Assembly (NCBI GenBank): GCA_033557675.1
Contig: JAWQRM010000301.1
Span: forward strand, 1 to 24,517
DNA length: 24,517 nt
Reading direction: 5' to 3'
From: Coptodactyla brooksi
Taxonomy: Eukaryota; Arthropoda; Insecta; Coleoptera; Scarabaeidae
The position numbers were made by a program, and so were the translations under genes. This document shows, piece after piece, positions 10,021 to 19,474 of this stretch. Numbering within the stretch: position 1 is the stretch's first letter; the number at the start of each line of letters is the position of its first letter. The notes below the pieces were generated by a model, which was not told where the DNA came from, did no database searches, and was given only the letters and a program-made list of their open reading frames with translations.

Positions 10021-10450
10021 GAAACCGTCGTCGTTGTGCAGTGAACCGCACGACGCGCCGTAGTTGGTAATGTCGTCCTATAACTCAGGAGGCCATAAGT
10101 AATGAATAGGTCCTGTGGGTCGTCGGTAACCGGGGAAGCGCCGACATCATGCAGGATGCGCGACTATATCCCATTAAAGGCCGATTTGCATATACATAAT
10201 CGAGATGTGAGCACAGTTCGCCATGGCTGACTGGCTCTCCACTTTACGTGCCAGTGTCTGGATGGGAACAGTTTAGAGTAAAAAAAGGGCCAATTACAAG
10301 TAGATTATTACTCATTAATTACTCGCGCGGTAGCGGAGGTATTAATGTAAAACATAATAATAATAATAATAATGATCGTTCTAGGCTTCAGTAATTACAG
10401 CAGGTACGCACAGAGAACAAAGTGAACTTTCTCGTACTGATGATATTTCT
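10020..10450. promoter_or_regulatory. Possible conserved regulatory block (POU octamer)
   Basis: This is a clearly GC-richer island in AT-rich DNA, with no coding frame. It contains a perfect POU octamer ATTTGCAT (10184-10191) and homeodomain-type cores in CATTAATTACTC near 10315. The block ends near a (TAA)6 run at 10355-10372. It resembles a conserved enhancer in composition; there is no direct evidence of activity. Confidence 0.25.
10355..10372. repeat. (TAA)6 microsatellite
   Basis: Six perfect TAA units. Confidence 0.9.
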
Positions 10451-11039
10451 TGCGATAATATCGAATAAACATAAAGAACCCAAAAGGAAGATTGTGAAAA
10501 ACGAACGGCAGGATAATAAATTTTACTTAAAATTTTTGCGTAATGATATTGGCATGCAGGTGTCTGAGATAAGTTTCCCGTTACATAACTGAAATAATTC
10601 TATATAGCATAAATATGAAGTCAATTATATATTATTTCCACTCTCATGTTTTAGAGCTTCCGATTCTTATTAATATCTTGCCTGATCGGCTACCCTATTC
10701 AGATCGATTTAAACATAATAAGTGGACGGTTATTTTCATAATAAACCTCTTTAACAAATAAGGAATTTAAGGGCAAGGTCAGCAACCTACCCTTTATAAA
10801 AAGAAATCATTACTCAAAGTACTACTAGACAAGCTTCGGATGAAGGACGGATTATTATTGCAATTATGGAGATTGCAATACTTAGGAATAAGAAGCTAGA
10901 ACCCATCGTTAATGATGACAGTTGGGCAAAATGAGCGAAAAACGAAAAACCTAATTAATGGTGGGAGAGTTGGTCATCCGCTTCCCAGGAGGCTGATTAG
11001 GCAGGAAAAGACAAGACTATGTCTTAACATAGAGAAGAA
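10451..11039. other. AT-rich spacer
   Basis: No gene recognised. The part just before 11040 could be eroded transposon sequence belonging to the next feature, but no motif survives. Confidence 0.4.
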
Positions 11040-11470
11040 GACGAATAAGAAATTTGCTACTTATGAACGAGCAAAAGAATATACTTGCTGAGATGGAATC
11101 TAAGAATGGTGATATAAATATTGTTGAAATTACTACAAAAGATTTAGAATACTGGATAGCTTTACACTGGGTAGATTTATGTTACCAAACAGCGTTATGT
11201 GCTACAAAGAAATAACCCGTAAAGGGAAAGCTAATTTATGCAACAAAGTTCATTATTATCCTGCTTTTCACCAACATCGTTGTGTAAAAATATACAACAG
11301 CCATGTACACGGTAATTCGCATGCACCCCCCAAAAAAACTACGACCAACTGAATTTTAATTTAAATCAATATTTTTCTAGTAAAATTTATAGGTATATAC
11401 TTAATATTGTTGGAGATCAAGTTTACCTTTAATACAAATATTTATTTTCAAGTTCATGATTAAATATTTA
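11040..11470 (+). mobile_element. Tigger-like remnant, second copy of the 6110-6846 family
   Basis: This stretch aligns with about 6248-6700. Both share GAATTTGCTAC/GAAATTTGCTAC, then CTTGCTGAGATGGAATCTA, then CAACAGCCATG and the same AT-rich 3' region up to the run with TACTTAATATTGTT. The open frame reads NEQKNILAEMESKNGDINIV, the counterpart of LLAEMESMNDDVDTV in copy 1. The TIR seen in copy 1 is not recognisable here, so this copy is truncated at both ends. Confidence 0.65.
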
Positions 11471-12035
11471 ATTATAACAATATTTGGACCTTTAACTTTT
11501 AGTATGTTACACGCAAAGTATAGAAGTGGAGTTGTCGCACCACATAAAGAATTGGCAGATGATTCTAATATAACTTCATTCATTTTTGCCTCGTTATCTC
11601 CCAAGAAATACATATTTAATTGAAGGAATTTGATTATATTCCTTCAGAGTACATTCTAAAGAAGGCTTACCTGCAGGGTATCGAAATTTAATAGGTATAA
11701 CAGAAACATCAGAATGCTTGTACATTTTGAGTTGATTTGTTTTGATTTATTTGGTGGAATCGATTTATATTTTTTTATAATGTTTTATATGAATGTATGC
11801 TGATTTGCTTTGATTTGATTGGTCATATTGATTTATTGTAGTTCTGTTATCATTTTAGTTTTGCATTTGTGCTCACCAATTTCTCATATTTACCGAATAT
11901 TTGCCAATATGTGTTATTATAATATATTTGTTTAAGCTGTGTCTATTGTTGTTCTGTAGGGTTGAAAATCTGTTGGACATAAAGTCTATTATTGTTATTA
12001 TTAAATCAGCCCGATATTACTTTAGGTATATTTGA
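11471..12035. other. AT-rich spacer before the Penelope-like element
   Basis: No coding frame of note. 11940-12035 could include the 5' end of the retroelement remnant that follows, since a segment reading GTTGGACATAAAGTCTATT lies just upstream of its coding homology, but I cannot place a boundary. Confidence 0.35.
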
Positions 12036-12070
12036 TCAATTCAATAATCATGTCGAATTGATGGTTGAAA

Positions 12071-12254
12071 GAGAGACTAACAACCTCATCTTTAGATACT
12101 TTATTGATCACACTCACCAATAATTTGTTCATAACAGATTGGTACCAAAAAACTACTACTTCCCGGTAGATACCTTAACTTTTGTTCAAACCACCCTATT
12201 AATCAAAAACTTAATATAGTCATCCAAATGAAAAATTGAATACTTAAACTATCA
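12071..12254 (+). repeat. Tandem duplication inside the Penelope remnant, unit 1
   Basis: Starts GAGAGACTAA and ends CTATCA. It is repeated with an offset of 190 bases at 12261-12446, with about 80 percent identity by eye. Both units keep GGTACCAAAAAACTACTA and TTAACTTTTGTTC. Confidence 0.85.
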
Positions 12255-12260
12255 GTGACA

Positions 12261-12446
12261 GAGAGACTAAGAATTCCTTGCCATTTTTAGATACTTTATT
12301 GGTTAGGCACATCAATAACTTGTTAATAACAGAGTGGTACCAAAAAACTACTAATTCTGGTAGATATCTTAACTTTTGTTCCAACCACCCTATCAACCAA
12401 GAACAATATAGTCATCCTAATGAAAAATAAAATCCTTAAACTATCA
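12261..12446 (+). repeat. Tandem duplication inside the Penelope remnant, unit 2
   Basis: Second copy, colinear with unit 1. It runs directly on into the next Penelope segment (LKLYNIFRNND), so this copy keeps the original downstream context. Confidence 0.85.
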
Positions 12447-13173
12447 AATAACATGTTCCATGCTTAAAATATTCTTAAATTATACAATATTTTTCGTAAT
12501 AATGATTATCCTTCAGATTTACTCCGTAAACTGTTATATAACAACCCCCAAAATATAATTAATAATGATATTACTGTTTCTCCCCAAGAGATTATATATA
12601 AAAAGTTTTTTTCATACCGGGTCCTTCAGGACGCATTCCAAAAATACTTAATGTTCAAGGCTTAAAGATAGCTTATTATGATTTGGAGAGAGTTCGGAAT
12701 TTTTTCACTAAACTTAAACAAACTACCCCTACATCTATGATATCAGGTGTTGCGTCCTGCATTAGTTGTGGAGATTAGCACCTTGTCGCAGCATGCCATT
12801 AATAATAATCATATGTTTAATTTCAGTGACGTGAAGATCCTGTATAAAAAGGATAATTTACGAGAAAGATTGTTTTTTGAGATGATTGGTATTCAGTTCA
12901 CCTCCCACAGAGTTAATAATTCTATCACATTCACATCTATTACATTTACATAATAATAATAATGTTCAATTAAATAATAATGATGTGAGTGAATTTTCAG
13001 TTTTAAATTTGTATTTTCTGCACTCCCTCCTCCTTCAGAGGGACACGCATTCTTTTTGGGTGCATTTTAGGTTGGTACTCTTCAATTCGGCCATTTCTGC
13101 TTTTTCATTCTTAACGTTTGTGACTCGTTGTGGCATTCTCATTGTTCATCAGTTTATTTTACTTTTCTGACTC

Positions 13174-13210
13174 TGTTGTCCTTTGTTGTCTTTTGATGTC
13201 CTTTGTTGTT
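13174..13210 (+). repeat. Imperfect period-10 tandem repeat
   Basis: Three and a half units of TGTTGTCCTT, TGTTGTCTTT and TGATGTCCTT, followed by a partial TGTTGTT. It lies in the presumed 3' noncoding part of the Penelope remnant. Confidence 0.75.
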
Positions 13211-13300
13211 GAATAGCCCATTTTCTGTCAATTAGACAATTAGTCAATTGTTGCATGTGGTTTTCTTCTGATCCTAATGAAGAGTTAAAGGGAAATATTG

Positions 13301-14869
13301 GCTTAATGAAAAAGGTCAAACATCAAATAGTTTTACTCACATTACCCAAAATATTGTAAAATATTGGCACTAAACTTTAGTTATTATTAAATATTAGCAA
13401 TTTTATGACAATTTTGTTTCTTATAAATATTTCCACAATCTACACATTTTATTAAAATGTCTTGCTTGTAACATTTTCACGAAATCATGACATTATTCGT
13501 TGTTATTTTGTTTATAAAATACATGCCTCAAGTAAGTTCATGTAAATTATTAATTTTGTTGTGATTTGGTTCTTGGCATTTTTCTTTTCCAATGTAACTG
13601 TGGTAGATATAAACAATCTAGGGCATACACATTTTAATCTATTTGCAGTTTTTATTACCCACCGCGATTTATGAATTTTTATTTATGGGAATGTTTACTT
13701 CGGTTCCAAGAGTGAGGTTTAATCGCCCAAAAGAACTATAGTAACTACAAAAACATGGCATAGCGGTTTTTAAAAATAAAAGTCAGATAACTATAGCAAC
13801 ACATTTTTCTCTGTGTAATTATAATGCAGGATACCGTAATAATAAATATACTAAAATAGGCTCTGAACGATTACAAAATTGCTTTTCCAGAATGTTTTAA
13901 TAGTTCAAAAGTTATTATTTAAGTGTTATAATAAGAAATCGAAAATGAGGTTCGTTTCTGGCATCTGTTTTGGTGGTGTAAAAAATAAATATTTAATACA
14001 ATTAACTTACAAACATACTAATAATTATTCTCTCTACCCTAAATTTCTGCGTGAATTTAAATGGTATTTATGAAATGACAAGTAGAAAACTGTAAATCAA
14101 ACATTTATTTGTATTCCTTCCAGCATTAAAAAATTAATGGATGACGCGAATATAAGTTAACATTTTTGAAAAAAATGACAAATTCAAAATATCGCGTCGT
14201 CTAAAAGAGACGAGAAGTTTGCTATGTCCACAGAATCCCCAAGATTATAAAAATGTCTGCCCAAATGTTTCGTTTACTAAGTTCTGCCCTGCGCTTACCT
14301 GCTACCGGGTTTCCATTCTCTGCTTAATGGCATGCTAGTAAACCTATAGGTTGTAAAAGATTATAAAAGACTATATATTGTGTTGCTTTACAAAAAAGAA
14401 CTCCCAAATCGCAGCAACTCACGATTAATGAGTATATTGATATCTTACAGTTTGCTGCTACGCAGGAAAAGTCAGATGGTGGAACATGCTTAGAACATTA
14501 ATAATGCTGATTTTGGAAGACTTAGTTTTACAATATCTATAATTTGGTACTTAACTGTATCTAAAAATCTATAAACATGACAACGCTGCCAATATCAAAG
14601 AAAACCGGTCGTCGGTTATGCCAAATTTCAATTATACCATATCTAATTATTCAACCATCCCAAATTTCTATTAATTTCTGTAACCGATTGTCGATGCAAT
14701 GAATTTCTTTATTCAGCAATATTTAATGTTTCGTAATTTTACGTAAACTACCTTAAAAGTACTTATTACATGTCATTACACCGACAGCATAATTAAACTC
14801 TCAACAATAATCTTTAATTTCCCGTTAATGACTGCGGTACTAGTATTTTAATTATTCCAGAAGTATTTA
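13301..14869. other. AT-rich spacer, nothing recognised
   Basis: There is no gene or mobile-element motif I can support. A minor ORF at 13879-14073 is AT-rich and shows no family resemblance. 14388-14501 gives a short frame (KSQQLTINEYIDILQFAATQ) of unknown nature, too short to call. 13650-13740 has a few homeodomain-like cores. Confidence 0.45.
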
Positions 14870-15230
14870 ACGATTGTTGATAATGCTCATACGGAACTAG
14901 ATGTTTCGCGGTTGTTGGAGCTTCTCATCTCGAAGGCGGACATTATTCCGGATTAATGATGCGTGAACGTGATCGTTACATAATGGCACTGCTCCAATTA
15001 AAGATCGTGTCCAGCGTATAAGGATGTCACAGGGCAGCACAGGAGTTGCGGCTTCTGATCGTTTTTGTTGCTACCGTCGCGTCGCTCAGGTGAGCAGCTT
15101 GGCGCGACGCTACAAAGTAATGCGACAGCTAGTAGTCCGCTCCGACAATTCCAGTAGTAATAAGTAACGAGTATTGGGTGAATGGTTTTTTGGACCAATT
15201 AATAAAAGGAAGGAATTTAATCCTCAATTA
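14870..15230. promoter_or_regulatory. Possible conserved regulatory block
   Basis: GC-richer island without a coding frame or transposon motif. It contains GGATTAATGAT (14950-14960), combining a K50-type homeodomain core (GGATTA) with an overlapping TAATGAT, and CCAATTAATAAAAGG near 15195. It resembles the blocks at 4590, 10020 and 22380. Function is inferred from composition only. Confidence 0.22.
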
Positions 15231-15343
15231 ATAACAATGGCAATAGTAATCTTCCTATTGATCTTTCACCAAATTATTTTGATTCCATATTATTATGCAG
15301 GGTGATTAATAAGTAGAAGCGAAAAATAAAACCTGTAATTCAG

Positions 15344-15371
15344 TTTCTAGTTTTAAAACGAAAACTAGAAA
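15344..15371. repeat. 11-bp hairpin inside the left TIR
   Basis: TTTCTAGTTTT and AAAACTAGAAA are perfectly complementary around the 6-base loop AAAACG. The corresponding position of the right TIR does not keep it perfectly. Confidence 0.75.
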
Positions 15372-15519
15372 TAAAGTTTTTTGAAAATGCTCTCAATTGA
15401 TTTTGAGATATTTCAGTTTAAATTTTTGTCGACCAGAAATATGAAATCAAGTAACTAGGCTATGAAATAGGGAACTTTTATTGTTTTCAAAATTAAACGA
15501 TACAAAAAAGAAAATGTAA

Positions 15520-16050
15520 GTATGAAGTGTTCAAAAATACCACTCTTTACGCGGATACAAGCGTTACATCATTTTACTAACGAATTGTACACCGCTGCAA
15601 AATTTGTTGTGGCTTGAACATGTAGCACCGCAAGTCTGGATTTTGATTGTGCTTTTCTAACATCCATTGACAGAAAGCTAGACGGTATTCTGCATCACCT
15701 GGTCTCAAGTTATAAACGCTTTGCGGATGGTAAAGATGAAGAACTTCCTTGTATAATGTTTTCCAAACACAATTCTGAGTCAATTGCAAACGTGTTGAAA
15801 TCCATCGACTACTCACGCTTGATTCCTCAATTGCAGCATCAATTACAGCTTTCTCTTGTGCAACTGTATGATTTCCATTACAGCCTGCTTTAGAATGTCT
15901 TTGAAATACGTTCGAAAAGACACGTCTAGACGGTTGTCGTCTAGTTGGAAATCTCAGTTGATATTCGCGACAAGCAGCAAGAGCGTTGCCATCACAAGAA
16001 TAGTACACAAAAATAATGTCGCTGTATTCTTCGTTGCCAAACTCCATTTT
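15520..16050 (-). pseudogene. Transposase N-terminus fused to C-terminus, DDE domain deleted
   Basis: On the minus strand a product starting at about 16047 reads MEFGNEEYSDIIFVYYSCDG, the DUF4817 start. RYPTR-like RFPTRRQPSRRVF follows, then the helix-turn-helix SSRWISTRLQLTQNCVW, then LYHPQSVYNL and AFCQWMLEKHNQNPDLR. This is the linker that normally leads straight into the first catalytic Asp. Instead, within a few codons (near plus-strand 15620) and in another frame, the sequence jumps to the family's C-terminus (YNSLVK, stop, CNACIRVKSGIFEHF). About 180 residues carrying all three catalytic positions are therefore gone. The DNA-binding half is open, so a TIR-binding fragment could in principle be made, but nothing shows expression. 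Confidence 0.78.
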
Positions 16051-16080
16051 CGAATTGGGAACTGTCAAAAGGAATTTGTG

Positions 16081-16122
16081 AATCAATTGTATCATACCCT
16101 ACCTGCTATGATACAATTGATT
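16081..16122. repeat. Perfect 16-bp hairpin at the inner edge of the right TIR
   Basis: AATCAATTGTATCATA (16081-16096) and its exact complement (16107-16122) flank the 10-base loop CCCTACCTGC. The matching part of the left TIR lacks such a structure, so it arose in one arm only. Confidence 0.85.
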
Positions 16123-16266
16123 TTATATTTCTGATCGACAAAAGCTTAAACTAAAATTATCACAAAAACAAAGAACATTTTCAAAAACTTTATTCTTAGT
16201 GTTTGTTTTAAAATTAAAAAGTGAATATAAGGTTTCAGTTTTCCCCTCTACTTACCAATCATTCTG

Positions 16267-16702
16267 TATACCATCCACATTGAAATTCTATAGCACAAGA
16301 TTTCTACAGCATTTTCGTAAACCATTACCAAATGCTATCAGTTCGCCGAATATGTCTCACAACCCAACCTTTTCATTCAATTAGACCTTTAGTTAGTTTT
16401 AATCAAAATTTTTCGTTCTTCTCTATTCCTGATCAGCTGCTTTATTTAGTCAATTGTTTTCCCATCTTGCTTCCAACTTCCCTGAGAGGAATGAAGGACG
16501 AAGGACTTCGGTCTTTCCACTATTGTCCTTCCTTGATGATATTTTCTAGTTTTTGTATAATGGTGATAATTATTTAACTTTGTTAAGAAGTGTGTTATGT
16601 GTTCTGTTTTTTCACTTTTCACTGTACAATCTACATATACACAGTATGACAATTAAATAACGAGAATTTTTAGATATACAAAAAATACTTTGAATTATTT
16701 TT
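16267..16702. other. Spacer between two transposon remnants
   Basis: Several overlapping small open frames on both strands (16199-16652) show no family resemblance. I find no terminal repeat of the neighbouring mariner here. Confidence 0.4.
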
Positions 16703-17508
16703 TTATTTAAAATAGGTTCCATTTAACTCAATACAATTTCTAGCACGATGAACCAATGCATGCATAGATTTTTGTATGTCATCCTTAGGAACGGTCATTA
16801 GTACTTGCGTCACAGCTGCTTGAATGACTGAAATATCATCATAAAACGATCCTTTCATCGCAATTTTCATTTTAAAGAAAAGAAAATAGTCACACGGTAT
16901 TATGTCAGGCGAATACGGTGGGTGGCCAATGACAAAAATATTTTTTTAGTCAAAAATTCATTTAACATCATATATGATGGTGCATTATCATGCAATAAGA
17001 ACAGCTATATTCCTGCTGGATATTCAGGCCTAACAAGTACAATTCTTGACAAAGGATGTAAAAATGGCAAATAATATTCTCCATTGACAGGTTTACCTTG
17101 TGGAAGAAATTCCTGGAAAAGGCAATTTCTTTGGTTTTGGTTCGTCTTTCGACTTTCTTTCTGCAGATTGACGCTTAGTTTCTGGATCGTACGTAAAGCA
17201 CCATGTTTCATCACCAGTTATGATTGAATCAAGAAAATCTGGATCATTTTCATTTTCTAATGAGGTCGACAGCAATGATTTCACCGATTTTTTTACACCA
17301 ATTCAGCACGATTTTTACTTTCTGGGCGACCAGGTCTTTCGTCATCATTTAAATCTTCACGATCATTTTTAAAACGATTGAATCAGTCATAAACTCTAGC
17401 GTTAGGCATACAATCACTATACACTTTTTTCGTCAATTCAACACATTTTCTTCCGAGTTTAAACCAAAATTTAATATTTGCTGTTTCTTCCATTAAGTTT
17501 TTACGCAT
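16703..17508 (-). pseudogene. DD34D mariner transposase pseudogene, minus strand
   Basis: Start MRKNLMEETANIKFWFKLGR at 17508 gives the mariner N-terminal helix-turn-helix. ARVYD, a TGA in place of Trp, and FNRFKNDRED then DDERPGRPES complete the paired DNA-binding region. About 60 residues of linker are then missing, and LDSIITGDETWCFTYDPETK supplies the first catalytic Asp. Further on come HDNAPSYMM (second Asp), HPPYSPDIIPCDYFLF (third Asp) and the end CIELNGTYFK, with TAA at 16705-16703. The gap between the second and third Asp is about three residues shorter than the standard 34 because of a frame-changing deletion. Stops occur in several places. All three catalytic residues remain readable, but the gene is inactive. 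TIRs could not be identified. Confidence 0.82.
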
Positions 17509-17740
17509 CAACCCAATTTTTATCATCATTCATATAGCTATAACTTTGTAAGTTGTCATTCGATTAGCATGGACTTGGATGCGTTCGAAAGAGGTAACTT
17601 TATATAACAGTATATATAATAGGATATTATAATAGTATCTTTCGAACTATGCATATGTTCGATAAATGGCGCTACGTGTTCTATGATTTAAATTAAAATA
17701 TACGTTGTCGAAGAACTTGAAACACAAAAAACAAGCTCAT

Positions 17741-18266
17741 ATGCCAGAAGATGTGGAAGTAGCAAGACAAACTGCTGAAGAAATGGTGCGTACTATTGAT
17801 GAAGTTAACGTCGATCTACAGAGTACTAAAAGTACATCAGACGTTTTAGAGAAAGCTCTGCAAACAGGACAAGCAGTTGTAAGTGCAGTAGAAAAAGTTC
17901 AAGAAGAAACAGAGCATGCTAAACACATACCAATGTTTGTGGATGCAGCTAAGCATGCAGCACAAAATTTAGCTGATACTGTCGAAAAACTTAAAGTTGA
18001 TGAACATAACGTGGATATGCCTACAATTGTAAACACAGCAAAACTCCAAGTACAAGAAATGGTGGAAACTTTTAAAGAAATTTAAAAGAATAAAGAATTG
18101 GATATTTTAAAGAAGATGGATACGAAAGATCCTGTGGATTTGTTCATTCAGGAATGCTTGGGAGCTCACAATGAATATAAAAAAAAACATTGCATATCCC
18201 CTTTGAAACTAAATGCAGCACTAAGCAAAGCTAGTCAGGGTTGGATTGATAGATTAGCCAAAGAAG
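17741..18266 (+). pseudogene. Helical region plus start of a CAP/SCP (GAPR-1-like) domain; possible exon
   Basis: The frame opens at ATG 17741 (MPEDVEVARQTAEEM). It runs through about 114 residues of Ala/Glu/Val-rich amphipathic helix with heptad-like spacing (LEKALQTGQAVVSAVEKVQ, AAQNLADTVEKLKVD), meets a TAA at 18083-18085, then continues in the same frame to DLFIQECLGAHNEYKKKHCI, PLKLNAALSKASQGWIDRL and AKEG. That last part matches the first helices of CAP domains of the Golgi-associated GAPR-1 type (usual form CLxxHNxYRxxHGxPPLxLN). Coding similarity stops at AAG|GTATAA (18266/18267), a good 5' splice site, just before the conserved His and GEN motifs. No later CAP exon is visible in the next 6 kb. 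Either this is a pseudogene or detached exon, or the TAA is a recent allele or sequencing error in a real gene. Confidence 0.6.
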
Positions 18267-18599
18267 GTATAAAATGTGTAACACATTTATCTATCACATG
18301 TTCTATGATTTATTCTCTTTGTGTTATTCTCTCTTTGTAGGTACGCATTGTATCTTGGCAGGTATTCTCTTTCTATACATGATTTGGGATGATGTATGCG
18401 TTCGGTGGTTAAGTTTGCTCTAATCACCCCATTTAAATATTCTAAATCTACATTACTCCATTCGATTATGCCGAAACAGCATGTAATGGTAGACATGACC
18501 CAAGAATTGTTACTACTAAGCTATTGTTACTACGCCTCGCACCATCTTCTTCCATGTATATTTTTACCTTCTACCTAGAAGAACGTCAAGGAGTGTAAT

Positions 18600-18600
<1 letters not shown>

Positions 18601-18648
<48 letters not shown>
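18601..18648. repeat. (CA)24 microsatellite
   Basis: Twenty-four uninterrupted CA units. It accounts for the His-Thr and Val-Cys open frames on the two strands. Confidence 0.97.
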
Positions 18649-18652
<4 letters not shown>

Positions 18653-19087
18653 TACCAAGGAAACAAGACAAAAAACAAACGTCACACCACAACTGTGCCT
18701 GTCACACGCAAATCGATGTTTCGATCGCAAGAGAAGTTTGCCAAAATCTTGTAGGAATAGCAAGAAAACTCTGTGATTTAAATTCAAGGCATTTTAAAAA
18801 AGGTGGCTGAGATATTATCGAAACGTAAACCTAAATATAATTCTTTTAAATGGTTAAACACCCGAGAAGTTAATTCAATATTTTTCTACCACGAGAACAT
18901 CTGAATACACATGTATTTATGTATAATCCAATCTCGTCATTCAATTATCCCACTATCTTTATTCTTGCTTTCTGGTTAAAGTTCAAAACAATCTCCTGTA
19001 TATATTCGTCCAATTTTACAGTTGCATTGTGTCAAAATATAACCAATACTCACTAAAGTTGAGGGTTTGGAACCTTTGGCTTGTAAC
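18649..19087. other. AT-rich spacer
   Basis: No gene, repeat or transposon motif seen. Confidence 0.45.
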
Positions 19088-19275
19088 AAAGTAATCTAAG
19101 TCACCACTACGCCAAAATTTGTATAGACGATGCTCGACGCACGTTTCGCTAACCAAGTTAAGATATCTTTCATCGCTCGCCTTTCATCGCTCCTGATAAT
19201 GCTAACTTGGTTAGCGAAACGTACGACGAGCGTCCTCTATACAAATTTTGGCGTAGTGGTAACTTAGTTTACTTT
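19088..19275. repeat. 73-bp inverted repeat resembling paired Penelope ends
   Basis: 19088-19160 and about 19203-19275 are inverted copies differing at about six positions, separated by about 42 bases that contain a 12-base direct repeat (CTTTCATCGCTC twice). Reading outward from the centre, both arms give AACTTGGTTAGCGAAACG. In the right arm this is preceded by CTGATAAT. The order of a CTGA-type box, a short stem-loop (GCTAAC/GTTAGC) and GAAAC resembles the hammerhead core found at Penelope-like element ends, which often lie in inverted pairs. The assignment is tentative. Confidence 0.6.
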
Positions 19276-19474
19276 TTTAATACTGAGTCACGTAAACAGC
19301 CCGCGATCAATGGATTCTTAAAAGCAATTTTTTTCTATGTTGGTGCAACGCTTATCTATTTTAACGCTGAGTTAGAGCATGATCTGTCTACTAATTTATT
19401 GTCAGCAGTCACAGACATTTGGTTTAGGTTTTTTAACCTCAAGTACTACCGGCAATATTGAAAATTTTATACAA

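Larger units (their letters stand above)
12045..12953 (+). pseudogene. Penelope polymerase pseudogene (RT C-term and GIY-YIG fragments)
   Basis: The family's protein is a reverse transcriptase fused to a GIY-YIG endonuclease. Visible pieces in order: VERETNN and a WYQKTT/GRYLNF-like thumb segment, present twice because of a tandem duplication; LKLYNIFRNNDYPSDLLRKL; GRIPKILNVQGLKIAYYD; VRNFFTKLKQTTPTSMISGV with CISCG; then TLSQHAINNNHMFNFSDVKI and ERLFFEMIGIQF. The last two are the conserved end of the domain (usual form TALSEHAI...F..VKIL). The catalytic centre expected between CISCG and TLSQH (the second half of GIY-YIG and its Arg helix) is missing, and stops and frame changes occur throughout. 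The gene is dead. Confidence 0.74.
12036..13300 (+). mobile_element. Penelope-like retroelement remnant
   Basis: Translated pieces in three frames occur in the order expected for the C-terminal half of a Penelope polymerase: the reverse transcriptase thumb/linker region, then the start and end of the GIY-YIG endonuclease domain. The 5' reverse transcriptase core is missing. Beyond the coding part the sequence is pyrimidine-rich, includes a period-10 repeat (13174-13210), and has CTGATCC followed by GGGAAAT near 13270. That could be a decayed trace of the hammerhead-like motif common at Penelope ends, but it is weak. The right boundary is uncertain. Confidence 0.72.
15298..16266 (-). mobile_element. 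Internally deleted mariner-superfamily element with long TIRs
   Basis: The left end is CAGGGTGATTAATAAGTAG at 15298. Read on the minus strand from 16266, the right end is CAGAATGATTGGTAAGTAG. The inverted similarity continues for about 150-165 bp, through AAAACTAGAAATAAAGTTTT against AACACTAAGAATAAAGTTTT, and on to TTGTCGACCAGAAATAT against TTGTCGATCAGAAATAT. TA follows the right end (16267-16268); the left flank has TG, consistent with a mutated TA. The internal gene has lost its whole DDE region. The element is 969 bp and non-autonomous. Confidence 0.85.

Noticed and set aside
13260..13300. Hammerhead ribozyme at the 3' end of the Penelope remnant
   Set aside because: CTGATCC and GGGAAAT are present in order, but no convincing stem forms between or around them.
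14388..14501. Short plus-strand frame containing KSQQLTINEYIDILQFAATQ
   Set aside because: Looks protein-like but is only about 37 codons, with no start codon, no splice context and no recognised family.
16267..17740. TIRs for the minus-strand mariner
   Set aside because: Short similar words occur on both sides of the coding region, but no consistent inverted pair flanked by TA could be found by eye.
18598..18810. ORFs across the CA repeat on both strands
   Set aside because: They are translations of a microsatellite, not genes.
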